Below the pieces are notes generated by a model. It was not told the DNA's origin, did not search any database, and saw only the letters and a program-made list of their open reading frames with translations. The position numbers were made by a program, and so were the translations under genes. Shown in pieces: positions 9,403 through 20,202 of a DNA stretch of 64,000 nt; position 1 is the first letter of the stretch, and each line of letters starts with the position of its first letter. This DNA is from Martensiomyces pterosporus (taxonomy: Eukaryota > Kickxellomycota > Kickxellomycetes > Kickxellales > Kickxellaceae), in the NCBI GenBank assembly GCA_025201845.1, contig MU603993.1, positions 23,758-87,757 on the forward strand, written 5' to 3'.

Positions 9403-10716
9403 ATGTTTAGAATCGGTTCTCGTGCTGTTGGCAATCGCCTCCCTGTCTCCGCCACTAGGACAGCAACACGGTCGTTTGCAAGCAAGGCCCAGCCCCCATC
9501 CAAGCTGCGCAACCTCGTCTGGGCCACCACGGGTCTTGCAGTCGCCGGCCTGGGAGTCCTCTACGTGACCGATGCCAGCGCCGGCATCCACAAGTACGTG
9601 AGCACGCCCCTGATGCGGCTGATGGATCCCGAGAAGGCACACAACCTGGCCGTGTACTCGCTCAAGCAAGGCCTGGGTCCCACGGACCGCAAGCCCGATG
9701 ACCCTGCTTTGGAGGTGGAGCTGTGGGGCAAGAAGATGTCAAACCCCGTCGGGTTGGCCGCTGGATTCGATAAGAACGCGGAGGCGATTGACGCACTCTT
9801 CGGGCTGGGATTTGGCTCTGTGGAGGTGGGAAGCATCACGCCGCTGCCTCAGGAGGGCAACCCTGGAACGCGTGTGTTTAGGATCGAGGAAAGCGGGGCG
9901 ACGATCAACAGAATGGGGCTGAATAACGATGGCGTCCAGGTGTGTGGCGACCGCATTCGCTCGAGGTTCTGGCGCTTGCTGGCGTCCCAGAGCAAGAAGC
10001 ATGGAGAAACCGTGGCTTCACTGTCGAGTGCTATGAACAAGTCGGCGCATGCTGATAAGTTGCTGGGAATCAACCTGGGCAAGAACAAGACGTCGACGGG
10101 CGAGTCGTACGATGACTACGTGTATGGCGTCCAGAACCTCGGCCCCTATGCGGACTACCTGGTGATCAACGTCAGCTGCCCCAACGTCAAGAACATCGAC
10201 GCCAGCTCCAACGTCAATGTGCTCGAGTCGACGATTGAGGCGGTCATGGATGCGCGCAACAAACTGCCCAACTACCGCCCTCCTGTGGTCATCAAGATTG
10301 GACCTGACAACGACATGGACCAGCTGAGACTTATCGCGCAGCTGGCCATGGACTACAAGGTCGACGGCATCATCACCACCAACACCACCCTTAAGCGCCC
10401 TGCGGGACTCAAGGACACGGGCAATGTGGCCAAGGAAGCCGGTGGGCTCAGCGGGCCGCCCCTGCGTGATCTCGCCCTGGCTACCACCAGGCAGATGTAC
10501 AGGCTCACTGGCGGAGGCATTCCGATCATCGGGTGTGGCGGCATCCGTACCGCTGAGGATGCCCTGGCTTTTGCTAAGGCGGGTGCCACCAGCGTCCAGA
10601 TCTTGACGAGCATGACGTTCGATGGGCCTGGAAAGATCCGCGAGATCAAGGATGGACTCATCGATGCCCTGCAAGGCCGCAAATGGACTGATGTCATTGG
10701 CGAGGATGCCCAATAA
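9403..10716 (+). CDS. DHODH: dihydroorotate dehydrogenase, class 2, mitochondrial
   Basis: Oxidises dihydroorotate to orotate in pyrimidine synthesis, passing electrons via FMN to ubiquinone at the inner mitochondrial membrane. The 437-aa protein starts MFRIGSRAVGNRLPV. It has an Arg/Ser-rich presequence, then one membrane helix (LVWATTGLAVAGLGVLYVT, about residues 43-61) before the barrel. Family motifs are seen: NPVGLAAGFDKNAEAID, SVEVGSITPLPQEGNPGTR, NRMGLNN, INVSCPNVKN with catalytic Ser near 258 (class 2; class 1 has Cys), KIGPDND, DGIITTNTT, SGPPL and GCGGIRTAEDA. Serine plus the membrane anchor place it in class 2, unlike the cytosolic fumarate-linked enzyme of baker's yeast. Single exon. 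Confidence 0.95.
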   Translation: MFRIGSRAVGNRLPVSATRTATRSFASKAQPPSKLRNLVWATTGLAVAGLGVLYVTDASAGIHKYVSTPLMRLMDPEKAHNLAVYSLKQGLGPTDRKPDDPALEVELWGKKMSNPVGLAAGFDKNAEAIDALFGLGFGSVEVGSITPLPQEGNPGTRVFRIEESGATINRMGLNNDGVQVCGDRIRSRFWRLLASQSKKHGETVASLSSAMNKSAHADKLLGINLGKNKTSTGESYDDYVYGVQNLGPYADYLVINVSCPNVKNIDASSNVNVLESTIEAVMDARNKLPNYRPPVVIKIGPDNDMDQLRLIAQLAMDYKVDGIITTNTTLKRPAGLKDTGNVAKEAGGLSGPPLRDLALATTRQMYRLTGGGIPIIGCGGIRTAEDALAFAKAGATSVQILTSMTFDGPGKIREIKDGLIDALQGRKWTDVIGEDAQ

Positions 10717-11965
10717 GCTGAGGTGGGGCAATGGATGTGGAGCGTTTGCAGTAGCATCCTGCGGTTTCTGTGGCCATTCCAATGTGTCGCTTCTCTTGTT
10801 TGTTTTGTCTTGTGCGCTCTGTTCCCCTCTTCATTTGTCGTTAATGAGAAGCCATACTTTGGCATCGGCGCTGTCTGCTGTTTTCGTATATTAAATGGGG
10901 TTGATTATCGAAATCTAGAACAAGCCCAGGCTCGGCTCTTTCTTCAGCAGCAGTTCCCTTGTCTTTGTTTTGCATGACGCAAACGCTGCAAATGAATTTG
11001 AGCTGCAAAGTGTGTCTGGAGTCCTGGAGTCCTGGAGTCCTGGAACCCCGATCCAAGGGAACCAGAGTGGCCTCCCTTCGTCGCCCAAGTGCCGTTTCTG
11101 TGCACCTGGCTGCAACTGAACAGAGGAAGCAGGGGTGCACAAGAGGCATCAGTCCTGGCAAACGATGGGCGGTGAGTTGATTTGGCGCTGGTCCCTGAGG
11201 CGCGGAGAAAGTGCGGGATGGTAGACGAGGGCACTGTGGCTCTTGTCGTCGCTGCTGCTGTTGCACAGGGCTTGCAATGGGCGGGCCTCTTCTCACACCC
11301 CTCAAACGCGGGGGTATCCAATGGGCCTGGGGAGCGAGTGATCAGTCCTCCAGCCATCCCCATTGATTGACTTGCACACAAGTGGAAAATAACGGCCCGA
11401 GGGATAGGCGTGTGTGCGGAGGGTGGAACAGCCGCTGCGTTTTGCTCTTGGGCGGGAGGCCTGCGTGTCTCCTGATTTATTTCGCTAGCACGCCTCCTGC
11501 TCTTCTTTCCTTCATACACGCCTTGAATTCGGACATTCTTTTCTTCTCTGCCAGCTCTCTTCCTTCTTGCTGCCAAACGTCTACCGCGCCCATATACTCG
11601 TTATTCTTATTGTCTGCCTGGAACCCTCCCCCACAGAGAGAGCCTGGCATCATCGGTTGGCACGAAAGATACGGGAGCAGCAGCCATTAGTGGGGCAGCG
11701 GGTCATCGGTGCTGGTAGCATACATCGCTTACATAAGGAATAATTAATCCGCAACGCAGCACCCTGTGCCTCAACCACAGCTACACAGCTGGAGAAGGCA
11801 GAGGGAGAATAATACCAAGCAGCGCGCTTATCTCGCATACACACAATACTGCTCGCTTCTGCCAGTTAATACCTCGGGTGCGAAACACGCGCACTATTCT
11901 ACTCGCACATACACACACAGGCGGATTGTTTGTTTGCGTGAGCTAGCAGGAGCGTCTATTTCAGA
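10717..11965. other. intergenic region before the chitin-synthase-like gene
   Basis: 1249 bp. Apart from a short GTCCTGGAG tandem repeat near 11015-11045, no gene or element is recognised. The last few hundred bases are probably promoter and leader of the downstream gene. Confidence 0.4.
11015..11045 (+). repeat. short tandem repeat, GTCCTGGAG unit
   Basis: About three and a half head-to-tail copies of a 9-base unit (TCTGGAGTCCTGGAGTCCTGG and onward). Intergenic, no known role. Confidence 0.7.
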
Positions 11966-14900
11966 ATGCTCGCTGGCTCTGAGCCGCAGAAGAATGGCTC
12001 CGCAGAAGAACCACACACACAGCACACCCTGGAACGGCAGCAGCGGCGGCAGCGCACGGTGGACCGACAGGCTCAGGAGCAAGACGCTTTGCACACCAGC
12101 AGGGATGACGAGGACGACGACCACGGCACAATGGCTGAAACCGATGGTAAGCACAGCCTCCCCCGCCCACTCTCCTATCCGCAATGGCTTTTAAATGGAG
12201 AGGAGCGTGACCTTGCAAAGGGTATTTTTAGCCCGCTTGTTAACTGCTCAACCCTTCCTTTCTCCACACGCCCCCCGGACCTTCGAATGGCGGGCACCGT
12301 AGCTGCTGCCCATGAAATTTGCCCGTCTTCTGGGAATGCCGTCCCTCCCTCCCCTCAATCGCGCTGCCTGAAGGGCATTTTGCTCCTGCGAGCTAGAGGG
12401 CGGCCTCTACGGCATCCTCGGGTGTTTACTGCGCGTGCACTGTCTATTCTCCTCCCCCGCATCCACATATTGCGCCGTGCTTTTTTGGGTGCTGCTATTT
12501 CTAGCCCTCAGTGGACACCCTCTTTTTAGCATGTGCTTCGTTGTTCATCCCTGGCTTGCACTCGCGCGCTCTTTCCCTGATTGTAACCCGCGGCATCATT
12601 TGTTTTCCTGTTTACCGCTGAGCAAACAAAAAGTAGAGCTCCAAAAGGCTTGGCAGCCGCTGCACAACAACAACACTGCCACTGGAGACCGGCCACACCA
12701 ACCAGCAAGCATCTTGAGTACAGGACAGCTTTTGCCACGAGCCCGTCTAGCAGGCTACGATCCACTGAGCACACCCACACGGACGCGAAGCCAACAACGA
12801 CCCGGCGGTCTATCCTCACTTGTAATATCCACCGCAGCTCAGCACTCGACACCCATGGCCACTACAGCTGCAACTCCACATACATTACGGTCCCATGATC
12901 TGTCGCCGCTCTCTCCGCTCGAAGAGCAGGTGTTTGACCATGGCGTGTACAATATTAGCAACAACAACACGCAGTCAAATTACAGCGTATTCGACGACGA
13001 TACGGTTATGAAGATGTGCGACGACGACGTGGACCAGGCTGCTGCTGCCATCGCAGCAGAGAACGCGCAGCAGACGGTTTCTGGACACGGATGGCGGATA
13101 GATAGCGTCATTGATAAGTACGGCAACCGCATTGCGTCCAGGTCAAAACGTTTGGCCCGAATGATGGGGCAGCGAGGCAAGGGAAATGCGAGTTTGGGCG
13201 ATCAGTGGCCGCCGCCGCCACCACCACCACCTCTGCCTACAGCTGGATCCAGCGGCACCAGCGATACACGGCTGCTGGCTCATCACCATAGCCTGCGGTA
13301 TGAATCGAGCAATAATGGGTCGTCATCGACACGTGGGGGTGCTGCATCAACATACTCATCGCCAATAGGCGCACCTGCAGAGCTGTCCGAGGGATATGGA
13401 ACGAGCGCAGTTGCCACCGCTGCGATGGCAAGCGCCAATGCCAACACGTCGCCCCACCAGAAACGGCTAGGCCATCGGCGCGGTGGCCCTGCTGGCAAGT
13501 CGCGCCTACATCTGAAGCCACAGCAGCAGCACCATCGGTTTAAACGCAAGCAAGGGTCATCACTCGACAGCATACCGGCGCGACACGCTGCCATGGCGCT
13601 GGCGCACGCAGATGACGATGCCGCCAACAATGCAGAGTATGACGACAACCACAGCGGCAATCCTAATGGGAGCCATGGCAACCAAAGTCTGCTGTTTGGA
13701 AGCGGCAGTGCAGGTGGCGGCGCACATGCGGCGATGGGGATCGACTCCGGGTCATTTGAACTCGCTGACTACTCGACTGGCGGCAGCACTTCGACTATCT
13801 TGCAAAAACGCGGACAAGAAAACAGCAGCAGCAGCCCGATGAATCGTCGTCGTCACCGTGGCCACTGGTGGACAGCCATTTTCCGCAACCACGCGCGCTC
13901 GGCCTCAATTGCCTCGCAGCACACACCCAGCACAGTGGCGTTCCCAGCAGACGTGCCACGAGTAGGACCGCGAGGCATTGGGCTTGTTAGTCCGCCCGCA
14001 GGCGGCATTGGCGGTCCATTCGAGCAGCCGCCCCAATCGTCCCGCACAACTGTTGGCGGCGGTGGGGTTCCTAGGCCCGGTGGTGCAGATGGCAAGTCAG
14101 CAGGCGGTGCACAGAGAGCGGAGCCATTTGGAAATGCAATGCATGCAGCACGAGAGCGGATCACAAACTTCATTATGCCTGGCGGATACAACCGGTTTGG
14201 AACTCGCGACGAGCACACTTACACAGAATCAATCGGCTTTTTGCTGGCATTCGTCCTGGCCAGTGTCGCGTTTATCATGTGGGGCACGCTGGTGCCTAAG
14301 GCGCTGTGCAGCACTAACCTGACGTTTACTATGAACGACATTGGGAGCCGCAAATTTGTTGCGGCTAACGGCGTCGTCTCTGACTTTACGCTGTCGCACA
14401 GCTCGTTTGGACATGCCATGCGCGGGTTTTCAGGCTACGACATTTCAACCATGTTCCCGCTGCTTGGCCAGCTGTCAGAGAGCAACTGGAACAACCTGTC
14501 GTCTGGCACCAGGTCGTTATTGAGCAAGTGTATAGCCAGCGACACCGTGGCTTCGAACTTTATCAAGACGTGGAGGGCAAACAGTACCTTGTATCAAGGA
14601 GACTTGTCAGACTTTCCGACCAAGTGCCCATTCCCACAGGCGCCACAGACAAGTGGCGCGCCATGCCTGACGCAGGGCTGGTCGCAGTTCACATCGAGCA
14701 AAGTGGGGCTTTTGAAGATCAACATGACAGAGCTGCGCCAGCGCCACTCATCCCCGACCACCTCGTGGGTCATAATCGACGGCCTTGTATTCGATGTATC
14801 CACCTATGTGCAGTACGCGAGCTCTGAGATTGTTGTCAACGGCACCGTGCTGGCGGATCGGCAGCTGCTGCACGAGTCGATGTTCCTGCCCGAAGCCCTG

Positions 14901-17900
14901 ACCAGCTTGTTTATTAGCAAGCCAGGCAAAGACATTTCGAGCGAGTTCCACAGCCTCAGTATCGACGACGTTCTGTACAGGCGGTGCATGGAGTCGCTGT
15001 TCTTCCATGGCACCACGCTTACGGCCAAGTCACCGTTTGCCTGTGCCAACACTAATCTTGTTGCGTGGGTGACGTTTGGGTTCTATTTCTTTGTGCTGTT
15101 CTCCCGCTTGGTCACCGCTGAGGTCTACGCAACGTTCCGTGCCCGTAAGGTTGTCTTGTCGATTCCTGGGTTCGAAGGCGATCCCTACGCGCAGTTCCAA
15201 TCGGATGAGGACAGTGTGGATGCTGGTAGCGGCGCCAGCGATGCCAGTGCACAGGATGGTACTAGCAACGGCAGCGAGCACGGCATTAGACAGGGTGATC
15301 ACAGCATTAGTCCGACACCTGGCAAAGACGACACATATCCGTATGGCCAACATAAGACATCGCGAGAGGAAGCCCGTAGCAGCGAACCACAGAAGCAGCA
15401 GCAGCAGCTTGTGGAAATCGAGTCCGTAAGTGAACGGCATCTCGAAGCCGGCCAGGCCAACCTAGGCAATGGCAGAAGCAGCAGCCATGCGAGCAGCAAG
15501 GGAACTCCTTCTCGCAAGCGCCACTCAACTGGCAGAGCGCCCAAGTGCATCGTAGTAATTCCGTGTTTCCACGAGTCCATCGACGTGCTGACACGCACGT
15601 TTCAGGGAATCGCGCGGTCCGCATACGCTGACACGCACAAACTGCTGTGGATAATCAACGATGGCGATGCAGAGGCCCTCGACAGTATCCTGCGCATAAT
15701 GGCGCATAGCGGGCGCGAGAGCGACCCCAAATTCTACGGCGCCTACGGCGTCGATAACGGGGCGAGCTATGGATCAGCTCGCGTGTATGCCGGGTTCTAC
15801 GAGTGCGGCAGACACCGCATCCCCTACGTGGTCACTGCCAAGGAGACGTACCAAGGCCGCGTGGACACGCTGATGATGGTGCTCAACTTCTTCCGCAGTC
15901 TGTCGAGCAGCCCGCGCCAGCAGCGCAGTGGCGAAGGACTGCCCGACGGCAGCCACCAGCAGCAGCCGCAAACGATCTTCTTGGAGGAGGAAGTTGAGGC
16001 TCGGATGGCGTCGCTGGGCCACGCGCCCTCTCAGATCGACTACTGCTTGATGCTGGGAGGCAGCCTGCAGATCGACCCACTGGCAATCACGCAGTTTGTG
16101 GCAAGGATGGAGCGCAACGGCAGCATCATTGCGCTGTCGGGGACGCTTTATCCGGTGGGGCGGCCGTCGTCGCTGCTGCATGTCCTGCAGTACTTTGAGT
16201 TCTATCTGCGGCACTTTGTCTCGCCCATCTGCGAGAGCCTGAGCAACGTGACGTGCCCGCTCAACCAGCTCTTCACCATGTACCGGGTGCGCCTGCCGTC
16301 GGGGGACTTTTGCCTAGGCGACGAGGACCTGGTGGCCAGCATGGACTCGCTGATGAAGGGGTCGATGCGGTACAGGCACCTGACGTGGCCCGGCAACGAC
16401 TGCTTGCTGGTGCCCAGGATGGTGCGCCGGTTCCCGCAGTACCGGTGGTCGTTCGAGCCCAATGGGCGTGCGGAGGTGGAGCTGACCACGCACGAGATGG
16501 CGGCATTCGATCCATACGAGCGCCAGTGGTTCCGCACGCGGCTGGTGACGCTCTTCGACATGCTCCGCGGACGCTTGCTCAAGCGCACGTGGCCAGTGAT
16601 GCTTGCCCACCTTTTGTTTCCCTTCGTTGTGCCTGCTGCCTCGTGCATGCTGTACCTGGAGATTGTCATTTCGTGCTTTGGCGACAGCCCGGCCATTGTT
16701 GTGTCGGAGCTGACTGCTGCCTTTGTCGGCGCCACGCTTCTGCTCCTGCTGGCAACCAGGAGGTGGAACCTGGCTCTGTACTTCCTGGTGTACAGTGCCA
16801 TTGCTGTGCCGTTTTACCATATTTGGATCCCCGTCACCTCGCTCTTCTCGATGAACCGCGTGTGGTATTCGCCGGCGCAGATCGCTGCGCAGCAGGTGGC
16901 TGCTGAGGCGCAGGTGCAGCCGCCAGAGAACTTTGAGGCGATGAAAAACGACTACTTGCGCAAGTTCAGCAATGCCGCCGAGAAGCGCCGCGCAAGAAGA
17001 CACAGGCACAGCACCAGCTCATTGAGCAGCACTAGCAGCGGCAACGAGCAGCAGCAGCAGCAGCAGGCGCAGCAGGCGCAGCAGGCGCAGAAGCAGCACG
17101 GCGGCGTGCCAGGCATACTGGCCGGCCATTGGCGCAAGAACCATAGCAGCGGCGGGAGCGGCAAGAAGGTGCGGATTCACAGTGCTGGCGGCGGCAACCA
17201 GTCGTCAGACTCGGAGCCAGAGTTCATCGAGGCCCTGGCTGATCCACCGGCGAAGGGGCACCAGCCAGCTGACGCATACAGCCGCGGGAATGGCCTGGGG
17301 CTGAACTTGGGTCCAGCCACAGCTGCTCTGCAGAGCACTACACAGCAGCACCAGCTGGCACGCGTGGTGGTCAGCGACCCACTGATGCTGGAGACCCGTG
17401 CCGTGCTTAGACAGATCCTGCGCGAGTACCCACAGGGCGTGGAGCCCGAGTCGGCGGAGTTCTATGCAGTGTGTGAGCGTGCGCTCACTGTGCTGATCCC
17501 CCTGTATCCCAGCAGCTCTGTTGCTGAACTTGCTGTGGCGGTGGATAGCTGCATCGATGATCTGGCTAGACCGGGCCATCAACTGCAGCAGCCGGGTGCC
17601 GCTGGTCCTGGTGCTGATATGCATAGTGGCCCTGGCCGGCAGGAAGGGAAGGGGAAAGAGTCTACCAGCAGCAGCACTGGAAGCCATGGCGCACCGCACT
17701 CTGCCACACCAACACCGACACTCGACTTGGTGTCTCCGCCGGATATTGCTGCTGGTGGCAATGGCGCCGGCCGCGTGCGGGGTGGATCACGGCCCGATCC
17801 TGCTGTGGTTCCCCTATCTGCGCCAAATCCTGGCTTGAACCGCCACACACCCACAACTCTTCCTCTACCGGTGCCTACGGTGCCACAGCAGGCATTCGTG

Positions 17901-18005
17901 CTCTCGCAGCCGCCACCTTTGGGATCACCCAAGCGCGGTAATCCTGGGTATGTTGGACGTGGACGACCGGTCAGCGTGATCATGGAGGAGTCGGATTCCG
18001 AATAA
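11966..18005 (+). CDS. chitin-synthase-like membrane protein (class IV/V fold), active-site motifs altered
   Basis: Two exons, 11966-12146 and 12637-18005, joined by a GTAAGC...TAG intron in phase 1, give 1849 aa. The first exon is inferred from splice phase; the second is certain. Residues 60-580 are low-complexity and disordered. A membrane helix lies near 592-614, then a cytochrome-b5-like domain typical of division-2 chitin synthases (SWVIIDGLVFDVSTYV), then a helix near 868. The GT2 domain starts near 1031 (CIVVIPCFHESIDVL, LLWIINDG). Several C-terminal membrane helices (about 1379-1460) and a Gln-rich tail follow. Motifs expected in Chs enzymes are changed: DAD(T/S) reads GGSL at 1201-1204, GEDR reads GNDC at 1313-1316, and QRRRW reads YERQW at 1354-1358. 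It is therefore probably not an active chitin synthase. A plasma-membrane or wall role is inferred. Confidence 0.85.
12147..12636 (+). other. predicted 490-bp intron of the chitin-synthase-like gene
   Basis: Donor GTAAGC and acceptor AAGTAG. The join keeps frame, reading MAETD then ELQKAW. The long downstream frame runs back through part of the intron with no family similarity. An alternative acceptor at 12656 would fit only a different upstream frame. Confidence 0.6.
17046..17095 (+). repeat. CAG-rich microsatellite encoding a Gln/Ala run
   Basis: Repeated CAGCAG and GCGCAGCAG units encode Gln with interspersed Ala in the C-terminal tail of the chitin-synthase-like protein (residue ~1531 onward). 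Likely length-variable. Confidence 0.75.
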
Positions 18006-18324
18006 ATAGACCATGTACTATCTAAGTTTTGCAGCGCCAACTTGTATTGTTGACCGTTTATTCCTTTTTTCTCATCGATAACTTCTTATTCCTTTCCTTT
18101 TGTACATCAACACCATTTCGACCGCCGCCTTTCTTGTGTGGACTGCCAGCTCCCTTCATCGGCTGCAAAGATGAGTGGATCACCTGCTTCGTGATCAGCA
18201 GCTTGTGTTTTTCAACTCGCTAGGAGCCATCATCGTCAGCACGCCTTTTCCTCCGCTTTTGTCCTCCATTTCCTTTCCTTGCTGGTCAAAACTACACATT
18301 TACTTATCGCAGGAGGCCCCAAGC
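18006..18324. other. intergenic region before the RsfS-like gene
   Basis: 319 bp, T-rich. It contains the 3' end of the chitin-synthase-like transcript and the leader of the next gene. No TATA box is identified. The downstream frame is open from 18175, but without coding similarity. Confidence 0.4.
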
Positions 18325-19296
18325 ATGTTCAAACAGGCAACGCGTACTTTTCTGAGGCAGGCCGTATGCCCGCGACTCCAGCAGCACCTTAGTCTGACCG
18401 CCGCAATTAGCAACAAACCATACAGCGCCCAATGCTCGTTTGCATTCGCCAAACGCACAGTGGCAACGACAGCGAGCTGGTGGAGTGACAAAAGCATGGA
18501 CAGGGAGCGTCAGCGGCAGTTGGCGCAGGACGACGTCAAAGAGGAGATCGCCGATCATGGGCGCCTGAGTGTCGAAGAAGAAGAAGGAAAAGAAGGAAAA
18601 GCCAAGAAGCAGCTAGCAGCTGACAGAGCGGAGATTGGGGCAGAGCTGGCACCGGAGATCGAGCGGCTTGACCCGCAGTCTGTTCCCGGGCTGTATCCGG
18701 AGTTTGATATGACGGAGGGCCAAGAGGAGGGCGAGAGTGCGGTGGAGGGCGACGACTCGTGGTACATCGACACCGAGTTTGGAGAGCAAGACAAAGTTAA
18801 CGTGCCGCTGTGGCAGCGTCGCGCAGCGGAGAACCTCGGCGACGGCCGCGCTCCCAAGAGGACGGTGGATGTGGGCGAATTTGCTGATGGCAGCTTGTTT
18901 GATCTGTGCTGCCATGTGCTAGAAGCCGACTCGAGCGTGAGCATCATTGACGTGAGTGATCGGTGCGAGTGGACATCGAAGATGGTCATTGCCGAGGCAA
19001 AGGGCACAAGGCATATGCGTGCGATTGCGGAGGGCCTGCTGAAGGCCATTAAGGAGCGGAATCGCCAAAGGGGCGGACCCACTGCGCTGAATGTGGATGG
19101 AAGGGATAGCGATGACTGGATGGTGGTTGATCTGGGAAGCTTTGTGGTCCATATTATGATACCCGAGGCACGCAAAACGTACGACTTGGAGGCACTTTGG
19201 GCGCCGGCCCCTGCACCTGAGGACCAGAGCGTTGGTGCTGCTGCTGCAGGCGATTCCAATGCCTCTGCGCCCGACGCAAGCAAGAAGGACGAGTGA
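18325..19296 (+). CDS. mitochondrial ribosomal silencing factor, RsfS/Iojap/MALSU1 family
   Basis: RsfS-family proteins bind the large mitoribosomal subunit (uL14) and act in its assembly and in blocking premature subunit joining. The 323-aa protein starts MFKQATRTFLRQAVCPRLQ, an Arg-rich, acid-free leader typical of mitochondrial import. A charged, acidic middle region (about 70-170) follows. The RsfS domain spans about 181-292: IIDVSDRCEWTSKMVIAEA, GTRHMRAIAEGLLKAI, DDWMVVDLGSFVVHIM and TYDLEALW. These are the family's most conserved positions. The long acidic insert resembles the N-terminal half of yeast Atp25, but the C-terminal Atp25 M-domain is absent. Single exon, convergent with the next minus-strand ORF. 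Confidence 0.9.
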   Translation: MFKQATRTFLRQAVCPRLQQHLSLTAAISNKPYSAQCSFAFAKRTVATTASWWSDKSMDRERQRQLAQDDVKEEIADHGRLSVEEEEGKEGKAKKQLAADRAEIGAELAPEIERLDPQSVPGLYPEFDMTEGQEEGESAVEGDDSWYIDTEFGEQDKVNVPLWQRRAAENLGDGRAPKRTVDVGEFADGSLFDLCCHVLEADSSVSIIDVSDRCEWTSKMVIAEAKGTRHMRAIAEGLLKAIKERNRQRGGPTALNVDGRDSDDWMVVDLGSFVVHIMIPEARKTYDLEALWAPAPAPEDQSVGAAAAGDSNASAPDASKKDE

Positions 19297-19655
19297 AAAT
19301 GCACATTGCGCTTGTGTGTAGGTTCCGGCAAGCGGCACTGCTCAATATATCAGCACAGTTTTTCGTACTCAGAGACGCTTAAGAGACAATGACACCATGG
19401 CCAACGGCTGGTGGCAGGCAGGCGCTTGCTACCACGCTTATTTCGCAAATAAGGCAGATGCTATTCTTGCAATGGAGGCGGATGTGGGATTTATTGGCTT
19501 GTAAAAGAGAAAAAGCATTTTAATGTGGTGGACATGGACAGAAAGGCGTTGCTGCTGGCGGAGCTCTGAGGAAAACTAAATACAAAATGAGGGAGAGAGG
19601 AAAGGAAGGGGGCATGGAGGTGCATAGTCAACAGTGTGAAAGGCGCGGTGGTGGG
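19297..19655. other. convergent intergenic region
   Basis: 359 bp between two convergent genes. Nothing but short A-rich terminator-like stretches is seen. Confidence 0.4.
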
Positions 19656-19907
19656 CTATTGGAAGATGTCTGAAAAGTCAACGTCGTCAAGTGTTTTATA
19701 CAGCGCGTTGAGCGATTTGAGGATCTGGCGGGTGCTCGGGTACATGACAAACCCTGTCTGTGGTCCAGTGTCCTTCAGCCATTTGCGGAACCCCCACTCT
19801 GCCTGGTTGAGCAGGTCATCGCGCTCCTCTGCAGTCAGAACATCGGCATTCGTAGCAACAGTTGTGCTTTTTGGAGACGGAGACGTCAATGTGATGGGCC
19901 CCGTCAT
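19656..19907 (-). CDS. small conserved-looking protein of unknown function, 83 aa
   Basis: Not recognised. The ORF reads MTGPITLTSPSPKS, then a Thr/Ser-rich N-terminus and a helical, acidic, aromatic C-terminus (ERDDLLNQAEWGFRKWL, STRQILKSLNALYKTLDDV). The composition looks like a folded small protein rather than antisense noise. A strong minus-strand TATA (20195-20202) lies 290 bp upstream. The start ATG overlaps the stop of an upstream ORF as ATGA. It could be a small subunit of a larger complex, but no family can be assigned. No signal peptide or membrane segment. Confidence 0.55.
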   Translation of the reverse strand: MTGPITLTSPSPKSTTVATNADVLTAEERDDLLNQAEWGFRKWLKDTGPQTGFVMYPSTRQILKSLNALYKTLDDVDFSDIFQ

Positions 19908-20155
19908 TGCTGTGTGCTGTCAATTATGTGTATGCTTTTGGGCTTACTAGTGTGCTCTTTCTGCTGTGGTTGTGGTGGCTGTGGTGGCTGTGGTGGCTGT
20001 GGCGGCTGTGGCGGCTGTGGTTGTGGAAAGCAGCAAGGACAAGGGTGCGTGGTGCCTCTGGCTTTTATGTTTGTTGCAGGAGAGGTGGCAATGCACGAGC
20101 GCAGAAAAGAAAGAAAGGGGAAAAAAGCAAGGATGCAGAACAGGGGTGTATACAC
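19904..20155 (-). other. possible upstream ORF (83 codons) with Pro-Gln repeats
   Basis: Minus-strand frame starting MYTPLFCILAFFPFLSF and ending in TGA that overlaps the ATG of the 83-aa ORF by two bases. Its middle is (PPQ)n, encoded by the 9-base minisatellite. It lies between the TATA box and the downstream ATG, so it would be in the transcript. Translation is unproven. Confidence 0.3.
19966..20032 (+). repeat. 9-bp minisatellite (GTGGTGGCT)n
   Basis: Tandem TGTGGTGGC/TGTGGCGGC units, five or six copies. On the minus strand they read Pro-Pro-Gln repeats. Located in the presumed 5' leader of the 83-aa ORF. Confidence 0.8.
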
Positions 20156-20194
20156 AAAAGGAGAAAGAGAAAAGAACCAGCGAGGCCTGCGGGG

Positions 20195-20202
20195 TATATA
20201 TA
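20195..20202 (-). promoter_or_regulatory. TATA box for the 83-aa minus-strand ORF
   Basis: TATATATA, palindromic and GC-flanked, upstream of the minus-strand ORF. No plus-strand gene starts nearby, so minus orientation is favoured. Confidence 0.5.

Noticed and set aside
11994..12146. Alternative first exon of the chitin-synthase-like gene (MAPQKNHTHS frame)
   Set aside because: It would need an acceptor at 12638 or 12656. The 11966 frame uses a better acceptor (AAGTAG) in correct phase and has the acidic, charged make-up expected of an N-terminus.
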